A DNA stretch of 64,000 nucleotides, taken from Nonomuraea candida. GTDB lineage: Bacteria; Actinomycetota; Actinomycetes; Streptosporangiales; Streptosporangiaceae. The stretch is taken from NCBI RefSeq assembly GCF_000725485.1, contig NZ_JOAG01000015.1, positions 1 to 64,000 on the forward strand, in the 5' to 3' direction. Below are positions 14,756 to 23,291 of this stretch, one piece after another. The notes beneath the pieces were generated by a model that saw nothing but the letters and a program-made list of their open reading frames with translations, made no database searches and was not told where the DNA came from. The first letter of the stretch is position 1, and every line of letters begins with the position of its first letter. The translations under genes were made by a program, and so were the position numbers.

Positions 14756-17700
14756 ATGACGGTCTCGATGCCCGCGGGGTACGCCGAAGCGCAGGGCGAG
14801 GGCCTGCTCGCGGTCCCGGGCGGGGACGAGCGGCTGATCGCCGTGCTGGCCGCGGCCGCGCCCTTCCCCGAGCGCGTGTCGGGGGAGTTCTTCGTCCCCG
14901 TCGCGGGACGCGGCCCGCGCCAGGCGTCCGAGCGGGTCAAACGCTGGCTCAAGGCCGCCGTGGGCGACGACGAGGACGCCAAGCGGGCGCTGCTGCACCA
15001 CCGCAGGCGCTCGGGCCGCGACCTCGGCGCGGGGCTCATCGACGTGCGGCTGGCCGATCCGCGCAGGCTGCCCGACTGGGGCTACGCCCTGGTGGACTTC
15101 CTGCTCGCCCAGCCGCCCACGGCCGCGGCCGACCCCGCGTGCGGGCGGCCGGGGGCGCCGTTCGTGGCGTTCCGGCGCGCGGTGGACCGGCTGGTGGACA
15201 TGAAGGACGGCACGGTGCGCGGGGTGCCGGTCACGCCCGAGGCGTGCGAGGACGTCGCGGGCCAGCTCGTCGAGCGGCTGACGCAGGTCTGCTTCGCCGG
15301 CTTCGCGTTCGAGTCGCAGCTCGCCGGCACGGCCAACGACGTGTCCGCCTGGTTGCAGAGCCCCGGCCTGGACGTGAGCCGGTCGGGCTGGCTGGACCGG
15401 CTGGAGACGCTGCCGGGGCTGGCGTACGTGATGGGCATGGCCTGCCTGCAGTGGCGGCGCGTGGTGCACGAGCTGTTCGACCGGCTGCGCGCCGACCTGC
15501 CGGAGCTGCGCAGGACGCTGTGGGGCTGGACCGCGCCCGGCCCCGTCACGGGGTACTCCGGCGACTCGGGCGACCCGCACAACCACGGCAGGGTGGTCAC
15601 GCTGCTCACGTTCGCCTCGGGCGAGCGGGTGGTCTACAAGCCGAAGGACCTGCGCTCGGTGGTCGGGCTGATGGACGTGTGCACCCTGCTGAACAACCAC
15701 GGCCTGCCGCTCCCCCTGCACACCCGCGCGGTGATCTGCCGCGACGGCTACGGCTGGGAGGAGTACGTCACCTCCGAGCCGGCCACCGGCGAGGACGGCG
15801 TGCGCCGCTACTACACGCGCCTGGGCATGCTGGCCAGGCTCGCCCAGTTCCTGGAGTGCCGGGACCTGTGGGCGGACAACCTGGTCGCCAAGGGCGACAC
15901 GCCGGTCTTCATCGACCTGGAGAACGTCCTGCAGGCCCGCATCGGCAAGCCGGCCCTGATCGGCGACCGCATCCAGTCGTTGTGGGGGAAGGTCGAGGAG
16001 ACGGTGGCCAAGACCGCCGTCATCAGCTTCCCCCGGGTGATCGCGGGCGGCGTCCAGGCGCAGGACATCGGCTGCATGGCCGGGTTGCAGGAGCAGGTCG
16101 CGGCGAACCCGGCGGGCTATCCGCTGGGCTGGGAGGCGCCGCCGTACCGGCCGACGTGGGGGGCGGGCGAGCTGGCCGACCCCAGCCGGTACGCCGACGA
16201 GGTGGCCGAGGGCTACCGGCAGATGCAGGACTGCCTGGTGCGCAACCGGGAGCTGCTGGCCGACCCGCGCGGCCCGCTCGCGCTGCTGGAGGACGCGCCG
16301 GTCCGTTACATCTGGCGCAGCACCTGGGACTGCATGGAGCTGCTGAACATGAGCGTGAGCCCGGGGGCGCTGGTGGACGGGATGGCCAGGGAGGTCACGC
16401 TGGCGCACCTGTTCCGCAGCGCCCGCGAGACGCTGCGGCGCGACCCCGGGCGCGAGGACATCCTGGAGCTCGTCGAGCAGGAGATCGACGCGTTCCGCCG
16501 GATGGACGTCCCGCTGTTCGTCTCCCGGCCGGGCTCGGACTCGGTGTTCACGCCCGACGGCGTCGAGATCCCGGGGCACTTCGCGGGCACGGCCTGGCAG
16601 CGGCTCCAGGACCGGGTGGCCGACCTGGCGGGGTTCCCGGTGGAGGAGCACCTGGCCGTGCTGGAGACCTGCCTGGACTTCACGGGCGCGAGCGCGCTGC
16701 CCGCCTCGTTCCCCGGTCCCGGGCCCCGGCCGCGGACGATCCGGGAGATCGGCCAGTACGTCTACGACCTGTCGGGCCGGCGGGAGGAGCCGGCGGCGGA
16801 GGCGCTGCTCTCCCGCGCCGGCGAGCTGGCCGACCAGGTGCTGGCCACCGCCGTCACGCTGGGCAGGCCCGCGGGCGACCCCCTCGGCGAGCGGTACGGC
16901 TGGATCGGCGTGGTCACCTACCCCGCGCACGGCCTGGACCAGATCGAGCCGCTCCAGGGCGACCTGCTCACCGGCACCGCCGGCCTGGCGGTCTTCCTCG
17001 CCGAGCTGTACGCCAACACCGGCGCACCCGCGCACTGGACGGCCGCGCAGGACGCGCTGGACGCCGCGGCCGAGTTCGCGACGCTGTCCACCCGGTCGGG
17101 CCTGTACCGCCGGATGTGCGGGACGCTCGCGCCCGTCGGGGCGTTCGTGGGCCTGGGCGCGGCCGTCTACGCGCTGAGCCGGTGCGGCGCGGCGCTGTCC
17201 GACACCCGGCTGGTGGAGCGGGCGGCGGCGCTGGTGCCGCTCGCCGCCGAGCAGCTTTCCCTGCCGACCTCCGCCGAGCCGGTGCTGGGCCGGGCCGGGC
17301 TGCTGCTCGCCCTGCACAAGCTGCGCGAGGCCGCCGCGTCGCCGGTCCCCGCGGCCGAGTCGCTGGCCGCGCGGCTGCACGAGGAGCTGCTGGCCGAGCT
17401 GGCCGCCGGTGACGCGGCGCGGGCGCCGTACCCGCCGGGGCTGCCCGCGCTCGACGGGGTGCCCGCGGGCACGGACGGGCTGGTGTGGGCGCTGGCCGCG
17501 AGCGCCGCCGCGCTGGGTGAGACCGGACCGGCCGCCGCGCCGCTGCTGGCGCACCGGTTCGCCCTCGACACGCCCGGCTCGCTGCTGGCCGCGGTCGCCA
17601 CCGCGCACCTGCTGACCGGCGAGGTGCCGGGCGCGCTGCGGGAGCGGGTGGCCAGGTACTGCGCGGCCGACGCCGGGCGGTCCTGCGCGCGGCTCGTCGT

Positions 17701-17938
17701 CGACGCCGAGGTGGCCCTGCACACCGCCCGCCTGACCGGCGACGGGGCGCTGGAGCGGGCCGCCCGGGAGCTGGCCGCCGAGCTGCTGCGCCGCCGCGAC
17801 CACACCGGCCGCTGGTTCGCCGACCGGCGGCGGGCCGACCGCCTCACCCTGTCGGCCACCGACGGGCTCGCCGCGGCGGGGCTCACCCTGCTGCGGCTGG
17901 CCGACGACCAGGTCGCCTCCCTGCGCCTCGTGCACTGA
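14756..17938 (+). CDS. lanM: Class II lanthipeptide synthetase LanM with a degenerate cyclase domain
   Basis: 1060 residues. The N-terminal dehydratase (about 1-720) is well formed: K295 in VVYKPKDLR, YGWEEYV, D370 and N375 in DLWADNLVAKGD, D387 in IDLEN, and R517/T523 in RYIWRST, the pair linked to phosphate elimination in CylM. One change: the usual D-x-H-x-x-N loop reads D-L-W-A-D-N, so the His is Trp372. The C-terminal part (from about 736, GDLLTGTAGLAVFLAELY) has the LanC alpha-toroid pattern, but the WCxG and CHG zinc-ligand motifs are absent. The corresponding turns read VPAGTDGLVWAL and LDTPGSLLAAVA. It likely dehydrates Ser/Thr in the NHLP precursors; thioether cyclisation is doubtful. 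AGGAGG lies at 14743-14748. Confidence 0.88.
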   Translation: MTVSMPAGYAEAQGEGLLAVPGGDERLIAVLAAAAPFPERVSGEFFVPVAGRGPRQASERVKRWLKAAVGDDEDAKRALLHHRRRSGRDLGAGLIDVRLADPRRLPDWGYALVDFLLAQPPTAAADPACGRPGAPFVAFRRAVDRLVDMKDGTVRGVPVTPEACEDVAGQLVERLTQVCFAGFAFESQLAGTANDVSAWLQSPGLDVSRSGWLDRLETLPGLAYVMGMACLQWRRVVHELFDRLRADLPELRRTLWGWTAPGPVTGYSGDSGDPHNHGRVVTLLTFASGERVVYKPKDLRSVVGLMDVCTLLNNHGLPLPLHTRAVICRDGYGWEEYVTSEPATGEDGVRRYYTRLGMLARLAQFLECRDLWADNLVAKGDTPVFIDLENVLQARIGKPALIGDRIQSLWGKVEETVAKTAVISFPRVIAGGVQAQDIGCMAGLQEQVAANPAGYPLGWEAPPYRPTWGAGELADPSRYADEVAEGYRQMQDCLVRNRELLADPRGPLALLEDAPVRYIWRSTWDCMELLNMSVSPGALVDGMAREVTLAHLFRSARETLRRDPGREDILELVEQEIDAFRRMDVPLFVSRPGSDSVFTPDGVEIPGHFAGTAWQRLQDRVADLAGFPVEEHLAVLETCLDFTGASALPASFPGPGPRPRTIREIGQYVYDLSGRREEPAAEALLSRAGELADQVLATAVTLGRPAGDPLGERYGWIGVVTYPAHGLDQIEPLQGDLLTGTAGLAVFLAELYANTGAPAHWTAAQDALDAAAEFATLSTRSGLYRRMCGTLAPVGAFVGLGAAVYALSRCGAALSDTRLVERAAALVPLAAEQLSLPTSAEPVLGRAGLLLALHKLREAAASPVPAAESLAARLHEELLAELAAGDAARAPYPPGLPALDGVPAGTDGLVWALAASAAALGETGPAAAPLLAHRFALDTPGSLLAAVATAHLLTGEVPGALRERVARYCAADAGRSCARLVVDAEVALHTARLTGDGALERAARELAAELLRRRDHTGRWFADRRRADRLTLSATDGLAAAGLTLLRLADDQVASLRLVH

Positions 17939-18030
17939 CCGGCCCACGCGCTGACCGGCCCCATGCACCGACCGGCCCCATGCGCTGACCCGCCCCATGC
18001 ACTGATCGGCTCGTGCACTGATCGAAAGGA
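17932..18030 (+). repeat. About 17-bp tandem repeat between lanM and the YcaO gene
   Basis: Five degenerate copies of a 16-17 bp unit near GCGCTGACCGGCCCCAT. The first contains the lanM stop codon and the last runs into AAAGGA, the ribosome binding site of the next gene. The repeat fills the whole 97-bp spacer; no hairpin terminator is evident. Confidence 0.75.
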
Positions 18031-18035
18031 ACGCC

Positions 18036-20297
18036 ATGGACGCCCGACCATCCTTCCGCCGCCACTACCGGGTCGAGGTCATCGAGGGAGAAGGGGTCTA
18101 CCTCATCTCGGAGCGCGACACCCACGTGCTCACCGGCCGCTCGATCGAGGCGGTGGCCGGCCTGCTCGACGGCAAGCACACCGTGCGGGACATCCTGGTC
18201 GCGGTGGAGCCGGACATCCCGCCCGAGAACGTCTACTACGTGCTGCACACGCTGCGGCGGCGCGACCTGCTGGTCGACGTCACCGAGGACGTGGAGCGGG
18301 CCTCGGCCGCCTACTGGGAGATGGCCGGGCTCGACGCCCGGGCGGTGACCGCGTCGGTGCGCGGCGGGCGGGCGGAGGTGCTCACCGTCGGCGACGTGAC
18401 CGCCGGCGAGCTGCGCGACCTGCTGGCCGCCGAAGGGGTGGAGGTGACCGGCCCCGGCGAGGACGCGGCGCTGACCGTCGTGCTGACCGACGACTACATG
18501 CGGGGCGAGCTGGCCGAGATCAACCGGCGGCACCTGGCCGAGGGGCGGCCCTGGCTGCTGGCCAGGACGACCGGCCCCGTGCTCTGGCTGGGCCCCGTCT
18601 TCCGCCCCGGCCAGGACGACGACGGCGGCTGCTGGCGGTGCCTGTCGCAGCGGCTCGAAGGGCACCGGCAGTCGCTGACGTATCTGGAGGACAGGCTGCG
18701 CGGCAGCAGGCCGCTGGCCCTGCCCGCCGCCGACCTGCCGCTGACCCGCGGCGCGGGCGCGCGGCTGGTGGCGGCCGAGGCGGTGAAGTGGCTGGCCGGG
18801 CTGCGCGGCCCGTGGCAGCGTGACGTGGTCACCATCGACACCCTGCGCCTCGACACCGCCCGCCACGCGCTGCGCCGCAGGCCGCAGTGCCCCGCGTGCG
18901 GCGACGCGGGCCTGATGGCCGCGGCGGCGCGGTCACCGGTCGTGCTGCGCCCCCGGCCCAAGACCTTCACCGCCGACGGCGGCCACCGCTCCCGGCACCC
19001 GGAGGACACCGCCGAGAGGTACGCCCACCTGGTCAGCCCGGTCACCGGGGTCATCCGCGACCTGGCCAGGATGGACACCAAGACGCCCTTCGTCAAGGCG
19101 TACATGGCGGGGCACAACTTCTCCCGGCAGGTCCACAACCTCGCCTCGCTGCGCAGGGGGCTGCGCACCCAGAGCGCCGGCAAGGGCATGACCGACCTGC
19201 AGGCGAAGGTCAGCGCCATGTGCGAGGCGATGGAGCGCTACTCGGGCGTCTTCCAGGGGGACGAGGCGCGCATCAGGGCGAGCCTGCGGCAGCTCGGCGC
19301 GGACGCGCTGCACCCGAACGCCTGCTCGCTCTACAGCGAGACCCAATATCGCACCCGCACGGCGCTGGCGGCCACCTCCGGCTACGCGTTCGTCAACGAC
19401 CCGCTCGACGAGGACGCGGCGATCGAGTGGACGCCGGTGTGGTCGCTGACCGAGCGGCGGCACAAGTACCTGCCGACCGGCTACCTGTACTACTACTACA
19501 ACGACCTGCACGCCACCGGCCCGCTCTACGCCTGGGCCGACTCCAACGGCAACGCCGCCGGCTCCTCCCTGGAGGACGCGGTCGTGCAGGGCTTCATGGA
19601 GCTCGTGGAGCGGGACGCGGTGGCCGTGTGGTGGTACAACCGGGTGCGCCGGCCCGCCTTCGACCTCGCCACCTTCGGCGACGCGTGGATGGCCGAGTTC
19701 CAGGAGGTCTACGCCGGTCTCGGGCGCGACCTGCACGTGCTCGACCTCACCAACGACCTCGGCGTCCCCGTGGCCGCCGCGATCAGCCGGCGCGTGGACG
19801 GGCCGTCGGAGGACATCCTCATGGCCTTCGGCGCCCACTTCGACGTGCGCATCGCCGTGCAGCGCGCACTGGCCGAGCTGAACCAGTTCATCCCGGCGGT
19901 CATCGACGTCGGCCCGGACGGCGTCACCCGGTACCGGTTCCCGGAGCAGGACCAGGTCGACTGGTGGGCGAACGCCCGCATGGCCGACCATCCGTACCTG
20001 TCGCCCTCGGGGGCGTCCGTGCCCGCGTCCGCGTACGCGCGGCCGGCCACCGGCGACCTCCTCGACGACGTGGAGGCGGCCCGCGCGCTGGTGGAGGAGC
20101 GCGGGATGGAGATGCTGGTGCTCGACCAGACCCGGCCCGACATCGGCCTGCCGGTCGTCAAGGTCATCGTCCCCGGCATGCGCCACTTCTGGCGGCGGCT
20201 CGCCCCCGGCCGCCTGTACGACGTGCCCGTACGGCTCGGCTGGCTCGCCGAGCCCACCCCGGAGGAGCAGATGAACCCCATCACGATGTTCCTGTGA
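18036..20297 (+). CDS. TOMM cyclodehydratase: E1-like leader-binding domain fused to YcaO
   Basis: 753 residues. Residues 1 to about 300 form the E1-like/ocin-ThiF-like partner domain, with a precursor-recognition start (RRHYRVEVIEGEGVYLISER) and a zinc site of C199/C202 (CWRC) and C285/C288 (CPAC). The YcaO domain follows from about 325, with its ATP/Mg motifs SAMCEAMERY (E397, E400) and FMELVERDAVAVWW. It ends NPITMFL, so the usual PxPxP tail is not kept. The family uses ATP to turn Cys, Ser and Thr into azolines. It sits in the same transcript as lanM and sagB, with AAAGGA before the ATG. The stop overlaps the GTG of the dehydrogenase. It implies azol(in)e formation on the same NHLP precursors. 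Confidence 0.9.
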   Translation: MDARPSFRRHYRVEVIEGEGVYLISERDTHVLTGRSIEAVAGLLDGKHTVRDILVAVEPDIPPENVYYVLHTLRRRDLLVDVTEDVERASAAYWEMAGLDARAVTASVRGGRAEVLTVGDVTAGELRDLLAAEGVEVTGPGEDAALTVVLTDDYMRGELAEINRRHLAEGRPWLLARTTGPVLWLGPVFRPGQDDDGGCWRCLSQRLEGHRQSLTYLEDRLRGSRPLALPAADLPLTRGAGARLVAAEAVKWLAGLRGPWQRDVVTIDTLRLDTARHALRRRPQCPACGDAGLMAAAARSPVVLRPRPKTFTADGGHRSRHPEDTAERYAHLVSPVTGVIRDLARMDTKTPFVKAYMAGHNFSRQVHNLASLRRGLRTQSAGKGMTDLQAKVSAMCEAMERYSGVFQGDEARIRASLRQLGADALHPNACSLYSETQYRTRTALAATSGYAFVNDPLDEDAAIEWTPVWSLTERRHKYLPTGYLYYYYNDLHATGPLYAWADSNGNAAGSSLEDAVVQGFMELVERDAVAVWWYNRVRRPAFDLATFGDAWMAEFQEVYAGLGRDLHVLDLTNDLGVPVAAAISRRVDGPSEDILMAFGAHFDVRIAVQRALAELNQFIPAVIDVGPDGVTRYRFPEQDQVDWWANARMADHPYLSPSGASVPASAYARPATGDLLDDVEAARALVEERGMEMLVLDQTRPDIGLPVVKVIVPGMRHFWRRLAPGRLYDVPVRLGWLAEPTPEEQMNPITMFL

Positions 20298-20383
20298 GCG
20301 GCGTTCCTGTGAGCGGCGTTCCAGTGAGCGGCGTTCCAGTGAGCGGCGTTCCAGTGAGCGGCGTCCCCGCGAGCGGCGCGGCC
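20294..20383 (+). repeat. 15-bp repeat (GTGAGCGGCGTTCCx) supplying several possible GTG starts
   Basis: Six 15-bp units begin exactly at the YcaO stop codon: GTGAGCGGCGTTCCT, then three ending CCA, one ending CCCC and one that has lost the GTG. Each intact unit begins with an in-frame GTG, so the SagB-type enzyme has five candidate starts before ATG 20384. The unit encodes V-S-G-V-P. Confidence 0.9.
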
Positions 20384-21751
20384 ATGGGCGGGCCCGCGCC
20401 CCTGCCCATGGTCGGCCTGCGCGCGGACGCGGCCGTCGAGTCCGCGGACGGCCTGCTCACCATCGCGCAGCCCTTCGGCACGGTCGGCCTGCGCGGCCTG
20501 CCGCCGTCCGTCGCGGCGCTGCTGCGCGAGCTGCCCGGCACGCTGGCCGGCCGGGACGACCTGGCCGAGCGGCTGCTCGCGGCGGGCGGCGGCAGCCACG
20601 ACGCCGCCCTGCTCTACCTGGCGCTGTCACGGCTGCACCCGGTGCTCGTGCACGCGGTCGAGCCGCTGCTGCGGGTGGTGCCCATCGTCCGCGACGCCCG
20701 GTTCGAGCCGCCCGCGCTCGCGCCCGAGGACACCGTGCGGCTGTCGCGGTTCGCGTTCGTGCGCAGGGCGGAGCGGGGGCTGGTGCTGGAGTCGCCGCTG
20801 TCGCGGCACCGCGTCACGCTGTCGGAGGAGGCCATGCCGCTGCTGGCGGCGCTCGGCCGGCCGGTCCTGGTGAAGGAGGCGCCCGAGGCGATCGGCCACC
20901 TGGTCGCGGCCGGCATGGCGGTGGTGGGCGACGCCGAGGAGCGTGACCCGGCGCTGCGCGGGTGGGACTTCCACGACCTGCTCTTCCACGCGCGCAGCCG
21001 CTCCGGCCGGCACGACCAGCCGTTCGGCGCGACCTTCCGCTTCCTGGACGTGACGCCGCCGGAGCCGGCGGTCAGGCGTCCGCCCGAGGGCGCCGTCGTG
21101 GAGCTGCACGCGCCCTGCCTGGCGGAGGCCGCCGCGGCCGACCCGCCGTTCACGACCGTGCTGGAGTCACGCAGGTCGGTGCGCCAGTACGCCGGCCCGC
21201 CGACGCTCCGGCAGCTCGGCGAGCTGCTCTACCGGGCCGCCAGGGTCCGGCGGGTCATCCCCCCGCAGCCCGGCATGCCGTACGAGGCCAGCAGCCGGCC
21301 CTACCCGGGCGGCGGCGCCGTCTACGAGCTGGAGCTGTACCTGACCGTCGCCCGCTGCGAAGGGCTGGACAGCGGCGTCTACCACTACGACCCGCTCGGC
21401 CACCGGCTCGTCCGGCTGCCGGCCAGGCCCGAGGACGCGCGGGCGATGCTGGACACGGCGAGCCTGGCCACCGGCGGGACGGCCGACCCGCAGGTGCTGA
21501 TCACCTTCACCTCGCGCTTCGGCCGCATGTCGTGGAAGTACTCCGGAGTCGCCTACGCCGCCACGCTGAAGACCGCGGGCGTGCTCTACCAGACGCTCTA
21601 CCTGGTGGCCACCGCGATGGGACTGTCGCCCTGCGGCCTCGGCAGCGGGGACTCCGACCTGGCCGCCCGCACCTTCGGCCTCGACTGGGCGACCGAGTCG
21701 TCGGTCGGGGACTTCCTCATCGGCGGGCCGCCCGCGGGGTCCGATTCGTGA
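20294..21751 (+). CDS. SagB/ThcOx-type FMN-dependent azoline dehydrogenase
   Basis: 485 residues from GTG 20294, or 455 from ATG 20384. The nitroreductase-fold part lies in the C-terminal 200 residues: LESRRSVRQYAGPPTLRQLGELLYRAARVR, the PYPGGGAVYELELYL block, KYSGVAYAATLKTAGVLYQTLYLVATAMGLSPCGLG and a final DFLIG. The N-terminal half resembles the leader-binding part of thiazole-forming dehydrogenases. It would oxidise azolines made by the YcaO protein to azoles. The GTGA overlap with the YcaO stop suggests coupled translation. The true start is uncertain because of the 15-bp repeat. Confidence 0.85.
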   Translation: MSGVPVSGVPVSGVPVSGVPVSGVPASGAAMGGPAPLPMVGLRADAAVESADGLLTIAQPFGTVGLRGLPPSVAALLRELPGTLAGRDDLAERLLAAGGGSHDAALLYLALSRLHPVLVHAVEPLLRVVPIVRDARFEPPALAPEDTVRLSRFAFVRRAERGLVLESPLSRHRVTLSEEAMPLLAALGRPVLVKEAPEAIGHLVAAGMAVVGDAEERDPALRGWDFHDLLFHARSRSGRHDQPFGATFRFLDVTPPEPAVRRPPEGAVVELHAPCLAEAAAADPPFTTVLESRRSVRQYAGPPTLRQLGELLYRAARVRRVIPPQPGMPYEASSRPYPGGGAVYELELYLTVARCEGLDSGVYHYDPLGHRLVRLPARPEDARAMLDTASLATGGTADPQVLITFTSRFGRMSWKYSGVAYAATLKTAGVLYQTLYLVATAMGLSPCGLGSGDSDLAARTFGLDWATESSVGDFLIGGPPAGSDS

Positions 21752-21761
21752 TGTCCGTCAT

Positions 21762-21793
21762 GGCCGGGTGGTGTCGTCTGCATCTGCCCGGCC
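21762..21793 (+). terminator. Hairpin between sagB and precursor 4
   Basis: GGCCGGG (21762-21768) pairs with CCCGGCC (21787-21793) across an 18-nt loop, just after the dehydrogenase stop and 62 nt before precursor 4. It could be a partial terminator or a leader structure. It lacks the GTCCAGA loop of the other two leaders. Confidence 0.35.
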
Positions 21794-21855
21794 GCGCCCG
21801 GAGCCGGGATCGTGGCGAGTGAGAGGTCCGGTCGCCGTACAGAAAGAGAGGTCTG

Positions 21856-22188
21856 ATGGCCGAGAGCGTCTACGTCCTCGGGGACGAGGACCGCAGGAAG
21901 TTCGCCAGGCTGGTGGCGGCGGCGTGGGAGGACGACGAGCTGCGCGGCCGCTACGAGGCCGAGCCCAGGGCCCTGCTGAGCCAGTACGGCATCGCCTACC
22001 CCGAAGGGGTGCCCACTCCCCCGCTGCCGCCCAAGCCGGAGGGCGAGTTCGACATCGCCGACCTGGAGTCCGCGGCCGGCTCCACGGTGGGCACGATCTC
22101 CACGCAGAGCTGCGTCCCCATCACGATCGGCTGCGATCCCGGCATGTGCGCGGAGTCGCTGACGTACCCGCCGGGCGGCGCGCAGTGA
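21856..22188 (+). CDS. NHLP-type RiPP precursor peptide 4
   Basis: 110 residues. The leader (1-75) is nearly the same as in precursor 1: DEDRRKFARLVAAAW, EPRALLSQYGIAYPEG, PPLPPKP, DLESAAG. The presumed core, 76-110, is STVGTISTQSC, then VPITIGCDPGMC, then a Ser/Thr/Pro tail, with three Cys and nine Ser/Thr. It sits 15 kb from precursor 1, after the enzymes and directly before the ABC exporter, whose GTG overlaps its stop. AGAGAGG precedes the ATG. Near-identical leaders with different cores suggest one enzyme set making several products. Confidence 0.85.
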   Translation: MAESVYVLGDEDRRKFARLVAAAWEDDELRGRYEAEPRALLSQYGIAYPEGVPTPPLPPKPEGEFDIADLESAAGSTVGTISTQSCVPITIGCDPGMCAESLTYPPGGAQ

Positions 22189-23234
22189 GCGGGCCGGTGA
22201 TCGAGGTCTCGGGGCTGCGCCGGCGCTACGGGGACTTCGTCGCCGTGGACGGCGTCTCCTTCGACGTGGGTGAGGGGGAGGTGTTCGCCCTGCTCGGCAC
22301 GAACGGGGCGGGCAAGACCACCACGATCGAGATCCTGGAGGGCTATCTGCGTCCGTCGGAGGGCACGGCGCGGGTCTTCGGCCAGGACCCGGCGGGGCGC
22401 GCCGCCCCGCGCGCCAGGATGGGCCTGGTGCTGCAGGAGTCCGGGCTGTTCGGCGACCTGTCGGCGGCCGAGACGGTGGCCGCGTGGCGCAGGTTCACCT
22501 CCGGCGCCCGGCCGGTGGCCGAGGCGCTGGAGCTGGTGGGGCTGTCCGGCCAGGCCGGGACGCGGGTCAAGCGGATGTCCGGCGGCGAGCGGCGCAAGCT
22601 CGACATCGCGCTGGCCACGCTGGGCCGCCCCGACCTGCTGTTCCTCGACGAGCCGACCACGGGGCTGGACGCCGGGTCCCGGCGCAGGGTGCGCGACCTG
22701 GTCAGGGACCTCGCGGCGGACGGCATGACGGTGCTGCTCACCACGCACTACCTGGAGGAGGCCCAGGAGCTGGCCGGGCGGGTGGCCATCATGGACCGGG
22801 GCCGGATCGTCACCCAGGGCACGATGTCCGAGGTGCTGGGCCGGGGCTCGGGCCGGGTCGCCTTCGAGCTGCCCGACGGGCTGCCTGACGGGCTGCCTGA
22901 CGGGCTGCCTGACGGGCTGCCTGACGGGGCCTCGCCCGAGGGCCTGCCGGTTGGCGAGCGGGACACGCTCACCGTGACCGGGCGGCGATGCGTGATCCTG
23001 ACCGCCGAGCCGGAGTCGGTGGCGCACGCGGTGCTCGGGTGGGCGCAGGCGCGCGGCCTCCGGCTCAGCGGCCTGGACGTGCGCCAGGCCACGCTCGAGG
23101 AGGTCTTCCTCGACATCGCGGACCACACCCCGGACCACACCCCGGACCACACCCCGGACCACACCCCGGGCGACGCCGCCGACGACACCGCGAGCCGCAC
23201 CGCCGGCGCGCATGGGCAGGAGGCCAGGAGATGA
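22185..23234 (+). CDS. ABC transporter ATP-binding protein (drug/bacteriocin exporter type)
   Basis: 349 residues: Walker A (LLGTNGAGKTTT), Q-loop (VLQESG), signature (RMSGGERRK), Walker B (LLFLDEPTTGLD) and the switch His (TTHYLEE), typical of DrrA/BcrA-like exporters. The C-terminal extension carries two in-frame 12-bp repeats (L-P-D-G at 22869-22928 and D-H-T-P at 23121-23168). Translationally coupled to precursor 4 (GTGA overlap, 22185-22188) and followed by its permease. The likely role is self-protection or extra export of the RiPP. Confidence 0.88.
   Translation: MSGPVIEVSGLRRRYGDFVAVDGVSFDVGEGEVFALLGTNGAGKTTTIEILEGYLRPSEGTARVFGQDPAGRAAPRARMGLVLQESGLFGDLSAAETVAAWRRFTSGARPVAEALELVGLSGQAGTRVKRMSGGERRKLDIALATLGRPDLLFLDEPTTGLDAGSRRRVRDLVRDLAADGMTVLLTTHYLEEAQELAGRVAIMDRGRIVTQGTMSEVLGRGSGRVAFELPDGLPDGLPDGLPDGLPDGASPEGLPVGERDTLTVTGRRCVILTAEPESVAHAVLGWAQARGLRLSGLDVRQATLEEVFLDIADHTPDHTPDHTPDHTPGDAADDTASRTAGAHGQEARR
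22869..22928 (+). repeat. 12-bp in-frame repeat (L-P-D-G), five copies
   Basis: CTGCCTGACGGG occurs five times (the first as CTGCCCGACGGG) in the C-terminal extension of the ATPase gene, giving an acidic flexible segment. Confidence 0.9.
23121..23168 (+). repeat. 12-bp in-frame repeat (D-H-T-P), four copies
   Basis: GACCACACCCCG repeats four times near the 3' end of the same ATPase gene. It gives a His/Asp-rich tail that might bind metal, although a slippage artefact is equally possible. Confidence 0.9.
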
Positions 23235-23291
23235 CCGCCCGCACCCTCCCGGCGCCAGGGCAGGAGGCCGGGACGTGACCGCCTACACCCT
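23214..23291 (+). repeat. 44-bp imperfect duplication of a gene-start region
   Basis: GGGCAGGAGGCC at 23214-23225 recurs at 23258-23269. Downstream of each copy comes a start codon plus ACCGCC-x-ACACC-like coding bases (ATG 23231, GTG 23275). The shift of 44 is not a multiple of three, so the upstream ATG opens only a 15-codon frame that ends in TGA at 23276-23278, overlapping the real GTG. It leaves a short decoy or coupling frame between ATPase and permease. Confidence 0.65.

Noticed and set aside
21762..21793. Third member of the GTCCAGA stem-loop family before precursor 4
   Set aside because: A hairpin exists but its loop lacks GTCCAGA and it lies 62 nt, not 48-49 nt, from the start. Similarity is limited to CTGCCC-like bases.
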